From SFDP01 sp051653625 (lineage in GTDB: Bacteria > Bacillota > Clostridia > Lachnospirales > Lachnospiraceae): a stretch of 64,000 nt of DNA. The position numbers were made by a program, and so were the translations under genes. The notes beneath the pieces were generated by a model. The model saw nothing but the letters and a program-made list of their open reading frames with translations. It did not search any database and was not told the DNA's origin. Positions within the stretch are counted from its first letter, which is position 1. The number at the start of each line of letters is the position of its first letter. The stretch is taken from the NCBI GenBank assembly GCA_051653625.1, contig JBOFWM010000011.1:14165-78164 (forward strand). The letters are read 5' to 3'. Shown here in pieces: positions 52,748-61,575 of the stretch.

Positions 52748-54146
52748 AGAAATTGTATTGATTACATATTCTTTTCTTCTTCTTTTCTTAGCGATGATTG
52801 GATATTTAATAACATATGTATACAAAAATGAAACAATATTGATTAATAATAGTTATAATAAACGGCAACAAATATTATTAAGTCAAAATATAAGAGGAAG
52901 TATTTATTCATCAGATGGAGAAATACTTGCACAAAGTATTATAGATGAAGAAGGAAATGAACGAAGAGAATATCCCTTTGATAATCTGTTCTCTCATGTT
53001 GTAGGATATTCAACAAAAGGCAAAACTGGTGTTGAAGACATTGCTAATTATTTTTTGATTAATTCTAATGTTTCAATAAGTGAAAAAATTGCAAATGAAG
53101 TGCAAAATACAAAAAATCCAGGTAATAATGTTTATACAACATTAAATAGTAATTTACAAAAGGTAGCATCGAATGCACTAGGTGTTTCAAAAGGAGCCAT
53201 TATTGTTACAGAAGTAAAAACAGGTAAAATATTAGCAATGGTTTCAAAACCTGATTTTGATCCAAATACGATTGTAGAAGACTGGGATACTTATGTAGAA
53301 GATCATATAAATGGAACTTTATTAAATCGTACGACACAAGGGTTGTATCCACCAGGTTCAACATTTAAAATTGTAACAGCATTGGAATATATTCGTGAGA
53401 ATCCTAACACGTATGATTCATATTCATATCAATGTAATAGTACATTTTCAATTGGAAATAGCCGTATTAGATGTTATCATGGAACAAGTCATGGGGCGGT
53501 TTCGTTAATGAAGTCATTTGCAAAATCTTGCAATACTTCATTTGCTAATATGGGAGTTAGTTTTAATAAAACTGCATATCAAGCAACATTAGATTCTTTG
53601 GGATTTAATCAAGCGTTGCCTACGAAATTTAATTACTCGACAAGCAACATTGTTGTAGATGAAGCAACAACTGAGGATGATCTCATTCAATTGTCTATTG
53701 GGCAAGGCAACGCACAAATTACACCATTGCTTTTAAATATGATTACGGCTTCTATTGGTAATGGTGGAGTTGCAATGAAACCACAAATCATAGATTATGT
53801 AAAATCGGCAACAGGAAGTAGTTTGCAAACGTTTCGTGCTGAAACTTATAAAGTATTTATGAGTAATTCAGAGGCTGAAATATTAACTTCTTTAATGGAA
53901 AGTGTTGTAGAAAATGGAACGGGAACTAAATTAAAAGGATTGTCTTATTCGGCAGCTGGAAAAACTGGTTCAGCAGAGTATAATAATGTAAAAGAAGATT
54001 CGCATGCATGGTTTACTGGATTTGCACCAGTGGAAGATCCAGAAATTGCAGTAACTATTATTGTAGAGGGAATTGGATCTGGTGGAGATTATGCAGTTCC
54101 TATTGCAAAACGATTATTTGATGCATATTTTGGTGTAAGTTACTAG
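52710..54146 (+). CDS. pbpA: Class B penicillin-binding protein (PbpA-like transpeptidase)
   Basis: A 478-residue transpeptidase with a Lys/Arg-rich cytoplasmic head, one membrane anchor (about residues 15-37) and a transpeptidase domain with Ser217-Thr-Phe-Lys220, Ser273-Cys-Asn275 and Lys418-Thr-Gly. The pedestal region begins QNIRGSIYSSDGEILAQS. No PASTA repeats. The length matches short PbpA rather than the 700-residue SpoVD/PBP2b. Its ribosome binding site GGGAG lies inside the upstream SEDS gene. Confidence 0.93.
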   Translation: MKRKKIEKKRKNKEIVLITYSFLLLFLAMIGYLITYVYKNETILINNSYNKRQQILLSQNIRGSIYSSDGEILAQSIIDEEGNERREYPFDNLFSHVVGYSTKGKTGVEDIANYFLINSNVSISEKIANEVQNTKNPGNNVYTTLNSNLQKVASNALGVSKGAIIVTEVKTGKILAMVSKPDFDPNTIVEDWDTYVEDHINGTLLNRTTQGLYPPGSTFKIVTALEYIRENPNTYDSYSYQCNSTFSIGNSRIRCYHGTSHGAVSLMKSFAKSCNTSFANMGVSFNKTAYQATLDSLGFNQALPTKFNYSTSNIVVDEATTEDDLIQLSIGQGNAQITPLLLNMITASIGNGGVAMKPQIIDYVKSATGSSLQTFRAETYKVFMSNSEAEILTSLMESVVENGTGTKLKGLSYSAAGKTGSAEYNNVKEDSHAWFTGFAPVEDPEIAVTIIVEGIGSGGDYAVPIAKRLFDAYFGVSY

Positions 54147-54158
54147 TAGTATTATCTA

Positions 54159-54187
54159 TTGCTTTCTAGTATTAGATGTTTTATACT
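54159..54187 (+). promoter_or_regulatory. Predicted promoter of the 102-residue gene
   Basis: TTGCTT (54159-54164) and TATACT (54182-54187) are 17 bp apart in the gap after the PBP gene. Confidence 0.5.
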
Positions 54188-54215
54188 ATTAAAAATTAGA
54201 GAGGTGATTTGATTT

Positions 54216-54524
54216 ATGAAGTTTTATTCTAATCTATATGTAGGTGATTTAGTAATAAATAAAAGAAAAGTAATGCATAAATTAAAGCATAATATTGGCC
54301 AACTGCAAATTTATGTGATTTCTCTTTCAAATGAAACAAATCAATTAGAATGTATGCACTGTGCATTTTTAAAGCAAAAAATACTTTATCGTGAAATTTC
54401 TTTAGTAGTAGGAATAGCATCATCCTATGAAGAAGCACTTGATTTAATTGTGAAAATTACGCAAGAAGTAGTAGAAAAAACGAATACTGCAAATATTAAA
54501 GAATATATTTTAGCCAATTTATAA
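54216..54524 (+). CDS. Hypothetical protein
   Basis: A 102-residue alpha/beta protein that I do not recognise. It has no signal peptide or membrane segment. GAGAGGTG before the ATG and a promoter make it a real gene. It lies 18 bp before the DUF2953 gene, the membrane partner of GerW, so it may take part in sporulation (inference from position only). Confidence 0.65.
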   Translation: MKFYSNLYVGDLVINKRKVMHKLKHNIGQLQIYVISLSNETNQLECMHCAFLKQKILYREISLVVGIASSYEEALDLIVKITQEVVEKTNTANIKEYILANL

Positions 54525-54542
54525 AGAAATATAGGGGAAAGT

Positions 54543-55406
54543 ATGCTGACAGTTTTACTGCAAATATTAAATTTTATATTTTGTTTTTTTCTTATTTCAC
54601 TTGTTGTTTTGTGTGTTGTTATTGGTGTACTTTTATTTATTCCAATCTGTTACAAAATAACATTTCATAAAATGAATGAATTTTTATTAAAAGGAAGAGT
54701 ACACATTCTATTCCCGATTCTTTCAATGGTTTTTTCGTATGATACATTATTTTCCTATAAAATTTATCTTTTTGGCATACCAATTCATAATTCGCAAAAA
54801 GAAAAGAAAGAGAAAAAAATAAAAAAAGTTAGAAGAAAAAAACATTCAGAAAAAAGTACTCAAAAACAAAAAGAAATAAAAAATGAGTCGATTCAAGCAC
54901 AAAAAATAGTAGAACAGGATTTAAAAGCTGAAATTAAGGAAGATAAAAAAAGGGAAAAGAAAGAAAAGTCAAACATAAAAAAATTTATTTTGGATATAGT
55001 AATTATTATAAAGTCTATATTAAAGAAATTTACTTCTATTAAAGAAGGAATTGTTTATTTTTTGGATTATACGAAAAAACCACATGTTGTAAAAGCTTTT
55101 TTGCAGTGTAAGAATCGTTTGGTAAAAATTTTAAAATCTTATTTACCTAGAAAATGGAAGGTTCAAATTTTAGTTGGAAGTAAAGAACCAGATATTGTGG
55201 GAGGTATTTTATCAATCTATGGAATGTGTTATCCTTGGATATATGATCATATCATTATTACACCTGATTTTTCAAAAGATGTTTTTGAAATGGAAGGTTT
55301 TGCAAAAGGAAAAGTACGGGTATTTGTAATAGTTAAGCATTTTATCGCTCTTTATTTTGATAAAAACATAAAAAAATTATTATATGAATTAAAAAATGAG
55401 TTTTGA
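54543..55406 (+). CDS. DUF2953 (YtfI-like) membrane protein
   Basis: A 287-residue protein with an N-terminal membrane segment (about residues 5-35), a highly charged Lys/Glu linker (about 90-145) and the DUF2953 C-terminal part (VGSKEPDIVGGILSIYG, with two further hydrophobic stretches). In B. subtilis ytfI lies directly before ytfJ (gerW), the same order as here, and belongs to the sporulation regulon. Function is not known. GGGG five bases upstream of the ATG. Confidence 0.8.
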   Translation: MLTVLLQILNFIFCFFLISLVVLCVVIGVLLFIPICYKITFHKMNEFLLKGRVHILFPILSMVFSYDTLFSYKIYLFGIPIHNSQKEKKEKKIKKVRRKKHSEKSTQKQKEIKNESIQAQKIVEQDLKAEIKEDKKREKKEKSNIKKFILDIVIIIKSILKKFTSIKEGIVYFLDYTKKPHVVKAFLQCKNRLVKILKSYLPRKWKVQILVGSKEPDIVGGILSIYGMCYPWIYDHIIITPDFSKDVFEMEGFAKGKVRVFVIVKHFIALYFDKNIKKLLYELKNEF

Positions 55407-55411
55407 ATGAT

Positions 55412-55440
55412 TAGACAATAAAAAGTTATTATGATAGAAT
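55412..55440 (+). promoter_or_regulatory. Possible promoter of gerW
   Basis: TAGACA (55412-55417) and TAGAAT (55435-55440) are 17 bp apart with TG one base before the -10. Confidence 0.4.
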
Positions 55441-55486
55441 AATGTAGAATATTTTGTGAATTATTTCATAAGAAAGGAACGAGAAT

Positions 55487-55873
55487 ATGGCGGAGAATAA
55501 CTTTACTTCTGTAATGGAATCCTTATTAAAGGGGGTTAATAATGTTTTGAGCGCAAAAACTGTAGTTGGTGAGGCGACTCAAATTGGAGATACAATTATT
55601 TTACCTTTAGTGGATGTTACTTTTGGACTTGGAGCTGGTGCAACTTCAGCAGATAAAAAAAATGGTGGCGGTGGTGGTGCAACTGGAAAGATGACACCTA
55701 GTGCCGTATTAGTTATTAAAGATGGACATACAAGACTTGTAAATATTAAAAATCAAGATAGTATAACGAAAATTTTAGATTTAATTCCAGATGTTATAGA
55801 TCGTTTTACAGAAAGTAAAGATATCGATATAAAAGAAGAGGATGCAAAAGATATTGCATTTCCAAAAGAATAA
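55487..55873 (+). CDS. gerW: Spore protein GerW (YtfJ)
   Basis: A 128-residue GerW-family protein with the characteristic GDTIILPLVDVTFGLGAGA followed by a Gly-rich loop and TPSAVLVIKDGHTRLV. In B. subtilis it is a spore protein needed for L-alanine germination responses. The acidic tail DIKEEDAKDIAF is typical. AAAGGAACGAG precedes the ATG. This gene is good evidence that the organism or its lineage sporulates. Confidence 0.92.
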   Translation: MAENNFTSVMESLLKGVNNVLSAKTVVGEATQIGDTIILPLVDVTFGLGAGATSADKKNGGGGGATGKMTPSAVLVIKDGHTRLVNIKNQDSITKILDLIPDVIDRFTESKDIDIKEEDAKDIAFPKE

Positions 55874-55929
55874 GAGATAAACCTATTGTTTTTGCATATG
55901 ATATTAAGAAAGAGGAGATGTAATATCAT

Positions 55930-56070
55930 ATGCGTAAAATGATAGGTTTTATTTTATTTTGGATTGCAATAGGAATGTTAATTATGTTATTTATATCTAA
56001 CATGTTTTGGGGAATAGTAGTAATATTTGTATTATTGATTCTTGGATATAATTTATATTGTTGTAAATAA
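55930..56070 (+). CDS. Small membrane protein of 46 residues
   Basis: An uninterrupted frame MRKMIGFILFWIAIGMLIML continues to GYNLYCCK and encodes two predicted membrane helices (about residues 4-22 and 27-43) with a Cys-Cys near the end. GAGGAG lies 12 bases before the ATG, a longer spacing than usual. The frame is followed by a good terminator. Similar short hydrophobic proteins ending GYNLFC seem familiar from Clostridia, but no function is known to me. The gerW-proximal position suggests, but does not prove, cotranscription with gerW. Confidence 0.6.
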   Translation: MRKMIGFILFWIAIGMLIMLFISNMFWGIVVIFVLLILGYNLYCCK

Positions 56071-56080
56071 AAACGCAAAA

Positions 56081-56110
56081 AAAGAACTGTCTATTGACAG
56101 TTCCATTTTT
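56081..56110. terminator. Bidirectional terminator between the small membrane gene and rpmB
   Basis: GAACTGTC (56084-56091) and GACAGTTC (56096-56103) with a four-base loop, an A-tract before and a T-tract after. Confidence 0.85.
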
Positions 56111-56120
56111 TCTCATTAAG

Positions 56121-56306
56121 TTATGCTCTTTCAACTTTACCAGAACGTAAACAACTTGTACATACATGAAGTTTTCTTGCTGCTCCGTTTACTTTACATT
56201 TAACGCTTTTAACGTTTGATTTCCAAATATGATTTGATCTTCTATGAGAATGGCTAACGTTATTACCAAAATGTACGCCTTTATCACAAATATCGCACTT
56301 TGCCAT
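56121..56306 (-). CDS. rpmB: 50S ribosomal protein L28 (zinc-binding form)
   Basis: A 61-residue L28 with the C+ zinc motif, Cys4/Cys7 in MAKCDICDKG and Cys49/Cys52 in VCTSCLRSG. HSHRRSNHIWKSNVKSV is the conserved rRNA-contact region. AGGAGG seven bases upstream. It is divergent from asp23, a gene order common in Firmicutes (rpmB beside asp23-fakA). Confidence 0.97.
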   Translation of the reverse strand: MAKCDICDKGVHFGNNVSHSHRRSNHIWKSNVKSVKCKVNGAARKLHVCTSCLRSGKVERA

Positions 56307-56503
56307 GTTAACACCTCCTAAATTTAAAATTAGTCGTTTTTCTTCACAACATTAGTATAATATCAGAGATAGCATGGAATTGCAAGTGAAAATTAAATAA
56401 TTTCTAGGAAATATTTAATTTTTTTGTTTTTTCTATTTCTTTTTCCATATAATAACGTTATAATATGCCTATTAAATTAATAAATATAAAGGAGGTACCA
56501 TAG

Positions 56504-56863
56504 ATGAGAGGAACTTCTATAAACACACATTTAGGAAATATTGTTATTGATAAAGAAGTTATTGCAAAATATGCTGGTAGTGTAGCGGTAGAATGCTCTG
56601 GAATTGTTGGCATGGCAGGAATTAGTATGAAGGGTGGAATTGTACGCATTCTTAAAATGGATAATGTTACTAGAGGAATTGGAATTTCATTTAATCATAA
56701 TAAATTAATTATTGATTTTCATTTAATCGTTTCGTATGGCGTAAATTTATTAGCTGTTTCTGATAATTTAATTAGTAACGTAAAATATAAAGTAGAAGAA
56801 TTTACAGGATTAGAAATAGAAAAGATTAATATTTTTATAGATGGTGTACGAGTAATCGATTAA
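56504..56863 (+). CDS. Asp23/Gls24 family envelope stress protein (YloU-like)
   Basis: A 119-residue Asp23-family protein: GNIVIDKEVIAKYAGSVAVE, CSGIVGMAG, and the C-terminal VEEFTGLEIEKINIFIDGVRV. Family members associate with the cytoplasmic membrane and appear linked to cell-wall stress. It precedes fakA by 13 bp, as yloU precedes yloV in B. subtilis. AAAGGAGG upstream. Confidence 0.92.
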   Translation: MRGTSINTHLGNIVIDKEVIAKYAGSVAVECSGIVGMAGISMKGGIVRILKMDNVTRGIGISFNHNKLIIDFHLIVSYGVNLLAVSDNLISNVKYKVEEFTGLEIEKINIFIDGVRVID

Positions 56864-56876
56864 GGAGGAGAAAAAC

Positions 56877-58502
56877 GTGGCTTTAAATACAATAGATGCT
56901 AAGATGCTTGCAAATATGTTCTTAGCAGGTGCCCAAAATTTAGACGCAAAAAAAGAATGGATCAATGAATTGAATGTGTTTCCAGTTCCAGATGGAGATA
57001 CTGGAACAAATATGTCAATGACAATTATGGCGGCAGCCAATGAAATATATAAATTAGAGAATCCAGATATGCCAGAACTTTTAAAGGCAATATCATCGGG
57101 CTCTTTAAGAGGAGCAAGAGGAAATTCCGGCGTTATTTTGTCGCAATTATTTCGTGGTTTTTGCAATGTAGCAAAAAATAATGAAAAAATAGATATTGAG
57201 ACATTAGCATATGCAATTGAAAAAGCATCAGATACAGCATATAAAGCAGTTATGAAACCAAAAGAGGGAACAATACTTACTGTAGCAAAAGGTGCCGCTA
57301 TAAAGGCGAAAGAGTTAATTGAAAATGGTGAGGAAGATATGTCGGTTTTTATAGGAGAAGTGATTAAACATGCGGAATATGTTTTAAGTCAAACTCCTGA
57401 AATGCTTCCAGTATTAAAAGAAGCCGGTGTTGTTGATTCGGGTGGACAAGGTCTTCTAGAGATTTTAAAAGGTGCTTATGATATTTTCCAAGGGAAAGAA
57501 TTAGATTTAACCATAGAAAAGTTTACTGTTAGTAGTCCAAAATTATCTATTGATACAATGGAGTTAGAAGAGATTGTTTTTGGATATTGCACAGAATTTA
57601 TCATTCTTTTGAATCGTGATTTTAGTACAAAAAAAGAAATGGAATTTAAAAAATATTTAGAAACAATTGGCGATTCCATTGTAGTCGTTGCAGATGATGA
57701 GCTTGTAAAAGTTCATGTTCATACAAATGATCCAGGAATGGCGATTCAACGTGCTTTAAAATATGGACAATTATCAAATTTAAAAATTGATAATATGCGA
57801 TTAGAGCATGAAGAAAAATTATTTAAACAATCTACTGTAAGAAAACCATTTGGTTTTGTTGCAATTGCAAGTGGGAGTGGTTTAGAAGAAATATTTACTG
57901 GACTTGGTGCAGATAGAATTATTTCAGGTGGACAAACTATGAATCCAAGCACAGAAGATATTATCAGTGCTATTGATAAAATTTCTGCAGATACTATTTT
58001 TGTCCTTCCTAATAATAAAAATATTATTTTAGCAGCAAATCAAGCAAGTACATTGGTGGAAGATAAAAAAATTATTGTGATTCCTACGCAAACTGTTACA
58101 CAAGGTATTACAGCAATTATTAATTTTGTTCCCGAATTACCTGCAAAAGAAAATGAAGAAATGATGTTAGAGGAAATTAAAAAAATAAAGACTGGGCAAG
58201 TTACTTATGCCGTACGTGATACTACAATTGATCAACAGGTAATTACACAAGATGATTTTATGGGAATAGGAGATCATGGTATTTTAGCGGTCGATTCTGA
58301 ATTACTTAATTGTACCGTTAATATGATTTCTAAAATGATGACTGATGAAATAGAATTAATTAGTATCTATTATGGAGAAGAGATTAAAGAAGAGGAAGCA
58401 AATATTTTAGTAAATATTCTTGAAAAAGAATATCCGAATTGTGATATAGAACTTCAATATGGTGGACAACCAATTTACTATTATATTGTTTCTGTAGAAT
58501 AG
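56877..58502 (+). CDS. fakA: Fatty acid kinase, catalytic subunit FakA (DAK2 domain, YloV)
   Basis: Phosphorylates exogenous fatty acids carried by FakB, feeding phospholipid synthesis. The N-terminal DhaL/DAK2 domain has FPVPDGDTGTNMSMT and SLRGARGNSGVILSQLFRG (ATP site). The C-terminal half is the DAK1-like FakA domain. 541 residues is the usual length. The start is GTG, with GGAGGAG upstream. A DegV/FakB gene lies 2 kb downstream beyond recG, giving both components in one region. Its stop codon overlaps a possible GTG start of recG. Confidence 0.93.
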   Translation: MALNTIDAKMLANMFLAGAQNLDAKKEWINELNVFPVPDGDTGTNMSMTIMAAANEIYKLENPDMPELLKAISSGSLRGARGNSGVILSQLFRGFCNVAKNNEKIDIETLAYAIEKASDTAYKAVMKPKEGTILTVAKGAAIKAKELIENGEEDMSVFIGEVIKHAEYVLSQTPEMLPVLKEAGVVDSGGQGLLEILKGAYDIFQGKELDLTIEKFTVSSPKLSIDTMELEEIVFGYCTEFIILLNRDFSTKKEMEFKKYLETIGDSIVVVADDELVKVHVHTNDPGMAIQRALKYGQLSNLKIDNMRLEHEEKLFKQSTVRKPFGFVAIASGSGLEEIFTGLGADRIISGGQTMNPSTEDIISAIDKISADTIFVLPNNKNIILAANQASTLVEDKKIIVIPTQTVTQGITAIINFVPELPAKENEEMMLEEIKKIKTGQVTYAVRDTTIDQQVITQDDFMGIGDHGILAVDSELLNCTVNMISKMMTDEIELISIYYGEEIKEEEANILVNILEKEYPNCDIELQYGGQPIYYYIVSVE

Positions 58503-58513
58503 TGATAAATCGT

Positions 58514-60580
58514 ATGAAAACAGAATTAAACCTTTGTGATACAATTTCAAGACTAAAAGGCATTGGACCCAAAACATTACCATTATTTCATAAATTAAAT
58601 TTATTTAATTGTGGTGATGTTTTGTTTCATGTGCCTACTGGATATCAAACATTTTCCGATCCTAAAAATATTGATGACTTACTTTGTGGTGAAGTGGAAT
58701 CTTATTTAATAAAGATTCCAAATACTCCTATTACAACAAAAAAAGTGAGAAATTTAACAATTTCTAGTTTTTGTTTATCTTTAGAAAAAAATGAAAAAAA
58801 ACTAGAAATTGTTTTTTTTAATATGCCATATTTAAGGTCTGTACTTAAACCTGGTAAAAATATTATTGTAAGAGGAAGTATTGTTGTAAAAGGCTCAAAT
58901 TATTCCTTAGAACAACCAACGATTTTCACAATAGAATCTTATGAAGAACTTTTGCATTCAATGCAACCTATATATAGCCTTACAAAAGGTCTGACAAGTA
59001 ACATTATTAAAAAAGCAGTATCTCAAATTCTTACCTCTATTACGATCGAAGAAACATTACCTTCATTTCTTATAACAAAATATCAGCTTATTTCACGAAA
59101 AGAAGCATTCTACGCGCTTCATTTTCCATCTTCAAAAAAAGAAGTATTAGAAGCACGAAAACGATTGGTTTTCGAAGAATTCTTATCTTTTTCATTAGCA
59201 ATAGTTACACGAAAGAAAGAATCTATTTCGATTCCATTTTTACCACCTTTAAAAGAATGTGATATAGAATATTATATCAATCAATTGCCTTATACTTTAA
59301 CCAATGCACAAATTGATGTATGGAATGAAATAAAAGAGGATTTAAAAAAAGATATTGCCATGAATCGTCTTATTCAAGGGGATGTAGGAAGCGGAAAAAC
59401 AATTCTTGCTTTTTTTGCATTACTCTATGCTGCAAAAAACAATCGACAAGCAGCATTAATGGCACCTACGGAGGTTCTGGCAAAACAACATTTTGAAACA
59501 CTTGTAGAACACAATGAAAAATATAAATTGGATATAGCTCCTATTTTATTGGTAGGTTCCATGACAAAAAAAGAAAAAAAGATAGCATATGATTCTATAA
59601 AAGAGGGAACTGCTAATATTATCATTGGAACACATGCTTTAATACAAGAAGCTGTTTCTTATCAAAATCTTTCGCTTGTTATTACTGACGAACAACATCG
59701 TTTTGGGGTAAGACAACGTGAGACTTTGGCCAATAAAGGATTTAATGTTCATCTACTTGTTATGAGTGCGACACCAATTCCTAGAACGTTATCTATTGTA
59801 TTATTTGGCGATTTATTTATTTCTACTATACAAGAAATGCCTATTGGACGACTACCAATAAAAAACTGTGTTGTAAATCGAAGTTTTCGCAAGAAAGCTT
59901 ATGAGTTTATTACATCAGAACTTGAGTGTGGTCATCAAGCATATGTTATTTGTCCAATGGTTGAACCAGGAGAACTTGATAATGTAGAAAATGTAATAGA
60001 ATACTCCGATACATTAAAAGATGTCTTTCCAGATTCCATTAAAATTGCTTATTTACATGGAAAAATGAAACCATCTTTAAAAAATGAAATTATGGAAGCT
60101 TTTAGTAAAAATGAAATACAAATTCTTGTTTCAACTACTGTAATTGAAGTAGGAATTAATGTGCCGAATGCAACGGTTATGATGGTAGAAAATGCAGAAC
60201 GATTTGGACTTGCTACACTTCATCAATTGCGTGGAAGAGTTGGACGCGGTGAGGCACAATCTTATTGTATTTTTGTGAACGGAAAAGATGGTCCAAATAC
60301 AAATAAGAGATTAAAATTATTAGAAACTTCAAATGATGGATTTTATCTTGCGAATGAAGACTTAAAGCTTCGTGGACCAGGCGATTTATTTGGGATAAAA
60401 CAAAGTGGAGAGTTAAATTTTTCAATTGGTAATATTTATGATGATTCTAATGTTTTATTAGAGACAAATAGATTAGCACATGAGCTTATAGAAGGGAACT
60501 ATAAGGGGGTAGATGTTTCGAAATTAATGATAGACTTAAAGACTGCATATCCAAATGTGGTTGACTTTCGTACCATCTAA
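58514..60580 (+). CDS. recG: ATP-dependent DNA helicase RecG
   Basis: Remodels stalled forks and recombination intermediates. The N-terminal wedge/OB region (about 1-230) starts RLKGIGPKTLPLFHKL. The helicase core has Walker A QGDVGSGKTI, DEQHRFG, SATPIPRTL and RGRVGRGEAQSYC. The frame can begin at a GTG (58502) that overlaps the fakA stop by one base, or at the ATG at 58514; neither has a strong ribosome binding site, so the start is uncertain. The gene is complete at about 688 residues. Confidence 0.95.
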   Translation: MKTELNLCDTISRLKGIGPKTLPLFHKLNLFNCGDVLFHVPTGYQTFSDPKNIDDLLCGEVESYLIKIPNTPITTKKVRNLTISSFCLSLEKNEKKLEIVFFNMPYLRSVLKPGKNIIVRGSIVVKGSNYSLEQPTIFTIESYEELLHSMQPIYSLTKGLTSNIIKKAVSQILTSITIEETLPSFLITKYQLISRKEAFYALHFPSSKKEVLEARKRLVFEEFLSFSLAIVTRKKESISIPFLPPLKECDIEYYINQLPYTLTNAQIDVWNEIKEDLKKDIAMNRLIQGDVGSGKTILAFFALLYAAKNNRQAALMAPTEVLAKQHFETLVEHNEKYKLDIAPILLVGSMTKKEKKIAYDSIKEGTANIIIGTHALIQEAVSYQNLSLVITDEQHRFGVRQRETLANKGFNVHLLVMSATPIPRTLSIVLFGDLFISTIQEMPIGRLPIKNCVVNRSFRKKAYEFITSELECGHQAYVICPMVEPGELDNVENVIEYSDTLKDVFPDSIKIAYLHGKMKPSLKNEIMEAFSKNEIQILVSTTVIEVGINVPNATVMMVENAERFGLATLHQLRGRVGRGEAQSYCIFVNGKDGPNTNKRLKLLETSNDGFYLANEDLKLRGPGDLFGIKQSGELNFSIGNIYDDSNVLLETNRLAHELIEGNYKGVDVSKLMIDLKTAYPNVVDFRTI

Positions 60581-60624
60581 TTGTAACATAGTAACTAGAT
60601 TTTTAGTTTAGGAAGGAGCAATTT

Positions 60625-61497
60625 ATGAGTAAAAAAATTGCTATAATGACAGATAGTAACAGTGGAATAACACAAGCAATGGCAAATGAATTGGGAATAA
60701 ATGTTCTACCAATGCCGTTTATGATAAATGAAGAGACATTTTTTGAAGATATTACGTTGACGCAAAGTGAGTTTTATGAAAGACTAGAGGGAAATGATAA
60801 TATTAGTACATCTCAACCAAGTCCAGAATCTGTAGTTAATGCTTGGAAAGAACTATTAAAAGAATATGATGAGATTGTGCACATACCAATGTCGAGTGGT
60901 CTTAGTGGTTCTTGTGAAACTGCATTTATGCTTTCTAAAGCTTTTAATAACAAAGTTTTTGTTGTAGATAATCAACGCGTGAGCGTAACACAATATAAAT
61001 CTGTAATAGATGCAATTTCGCTTCGTGAAAAAGGATACACGGGTGAAGAAATAAAGAACATACTAGAAGAAGATAAATTTAATTCTAGTATTTATATTAT
61101 GTTAGATACTCTTTATTATTTAAAAAAGGGTGGAAGAATTACACCAGCTGCAGCCGCACTTGGTACAATTTTAAAATTAAAACCAGTATTGACAATACAA
61201 GGTGAAAAGTTAGATGCATTTGCAAAAGCTCGTACAAGTTCGCAAGGGAAAAATTTAATGATTAATGCTATAAAAAATGATATTGAAACTCGTTTTGGCG
61301 GCTATGATACCTCTAATATTAGTATACAAATTGCACATTCAAAAAATGAGTCAGCTGCACTTTCTTTAAAAGAAGAGCTTTTAGAACTTTATCCGGGACA
61401 AGATATTGTTATTGCACCACTTTCATTAAGCATTGCATGTCATATAGGACCAGGTTCATTAGCAATTGCATGTACTAAAAATTTAAAAGATAAGTAG
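60625..61497 (+). CDS. fakB: DegV-family fatty acid-binding protein (FakB)
   Basis: A 290-residue DegV protein that presents a bound fatty acid to FakA. It begins IAIMTDSNSGITQAMANELG, has DITLTQSEFYERL, the phosphate-contact ISTSQPSPESV and IPMSSGLSGSCETA, and a C-terminal HIGPGSLAIA with the conserved His. AGGAAGGAG precedes the ATG. Chain-length preference cannot be read from sequence. Confidence 0.93.
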   Translation: MSKKIAIMTDSNSGITQAMANELGINVLPMPFMINEETFFEDITLTQSEFYERLEGNDNISTSQPSPESVVNAWKELLKEYDEIVHIPMSSGLSGSCETAFMLSKAFNNKVFVVDNQRVSVTQYKSVIDAISLREKGYTGEEIKNILEEDKFNSSIYIMLDTLYYLKKGGRITPAAAALGTILKLKPVLTIQGEKLDAFAKARTSSQGKNLMINAIKNDIETRFGGYDTSNISIQIAHSKNESAALSLKEELLELYPGQDIVIAPLSLSIACHIGPGSLAIACTKNLKDK

Positions 61498-61501
61498 TGA
61501 T

Positions 61502-61536
61502 AAAAAACACTAAGGTATTTCCGCTAGTGTTTTTCT
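61502..61536 (+). terminator. Terminator after fakB
   Basis: AAAACACTA (61504-61512) and TAGTGTTTT (61525-61533) around a 12-base loop, followed by T. Confidence 0.75.
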
Positions 61537-61575
61537 CATTGTTACACATAATTAAGATTTAAAAGGAGAAGTTTC

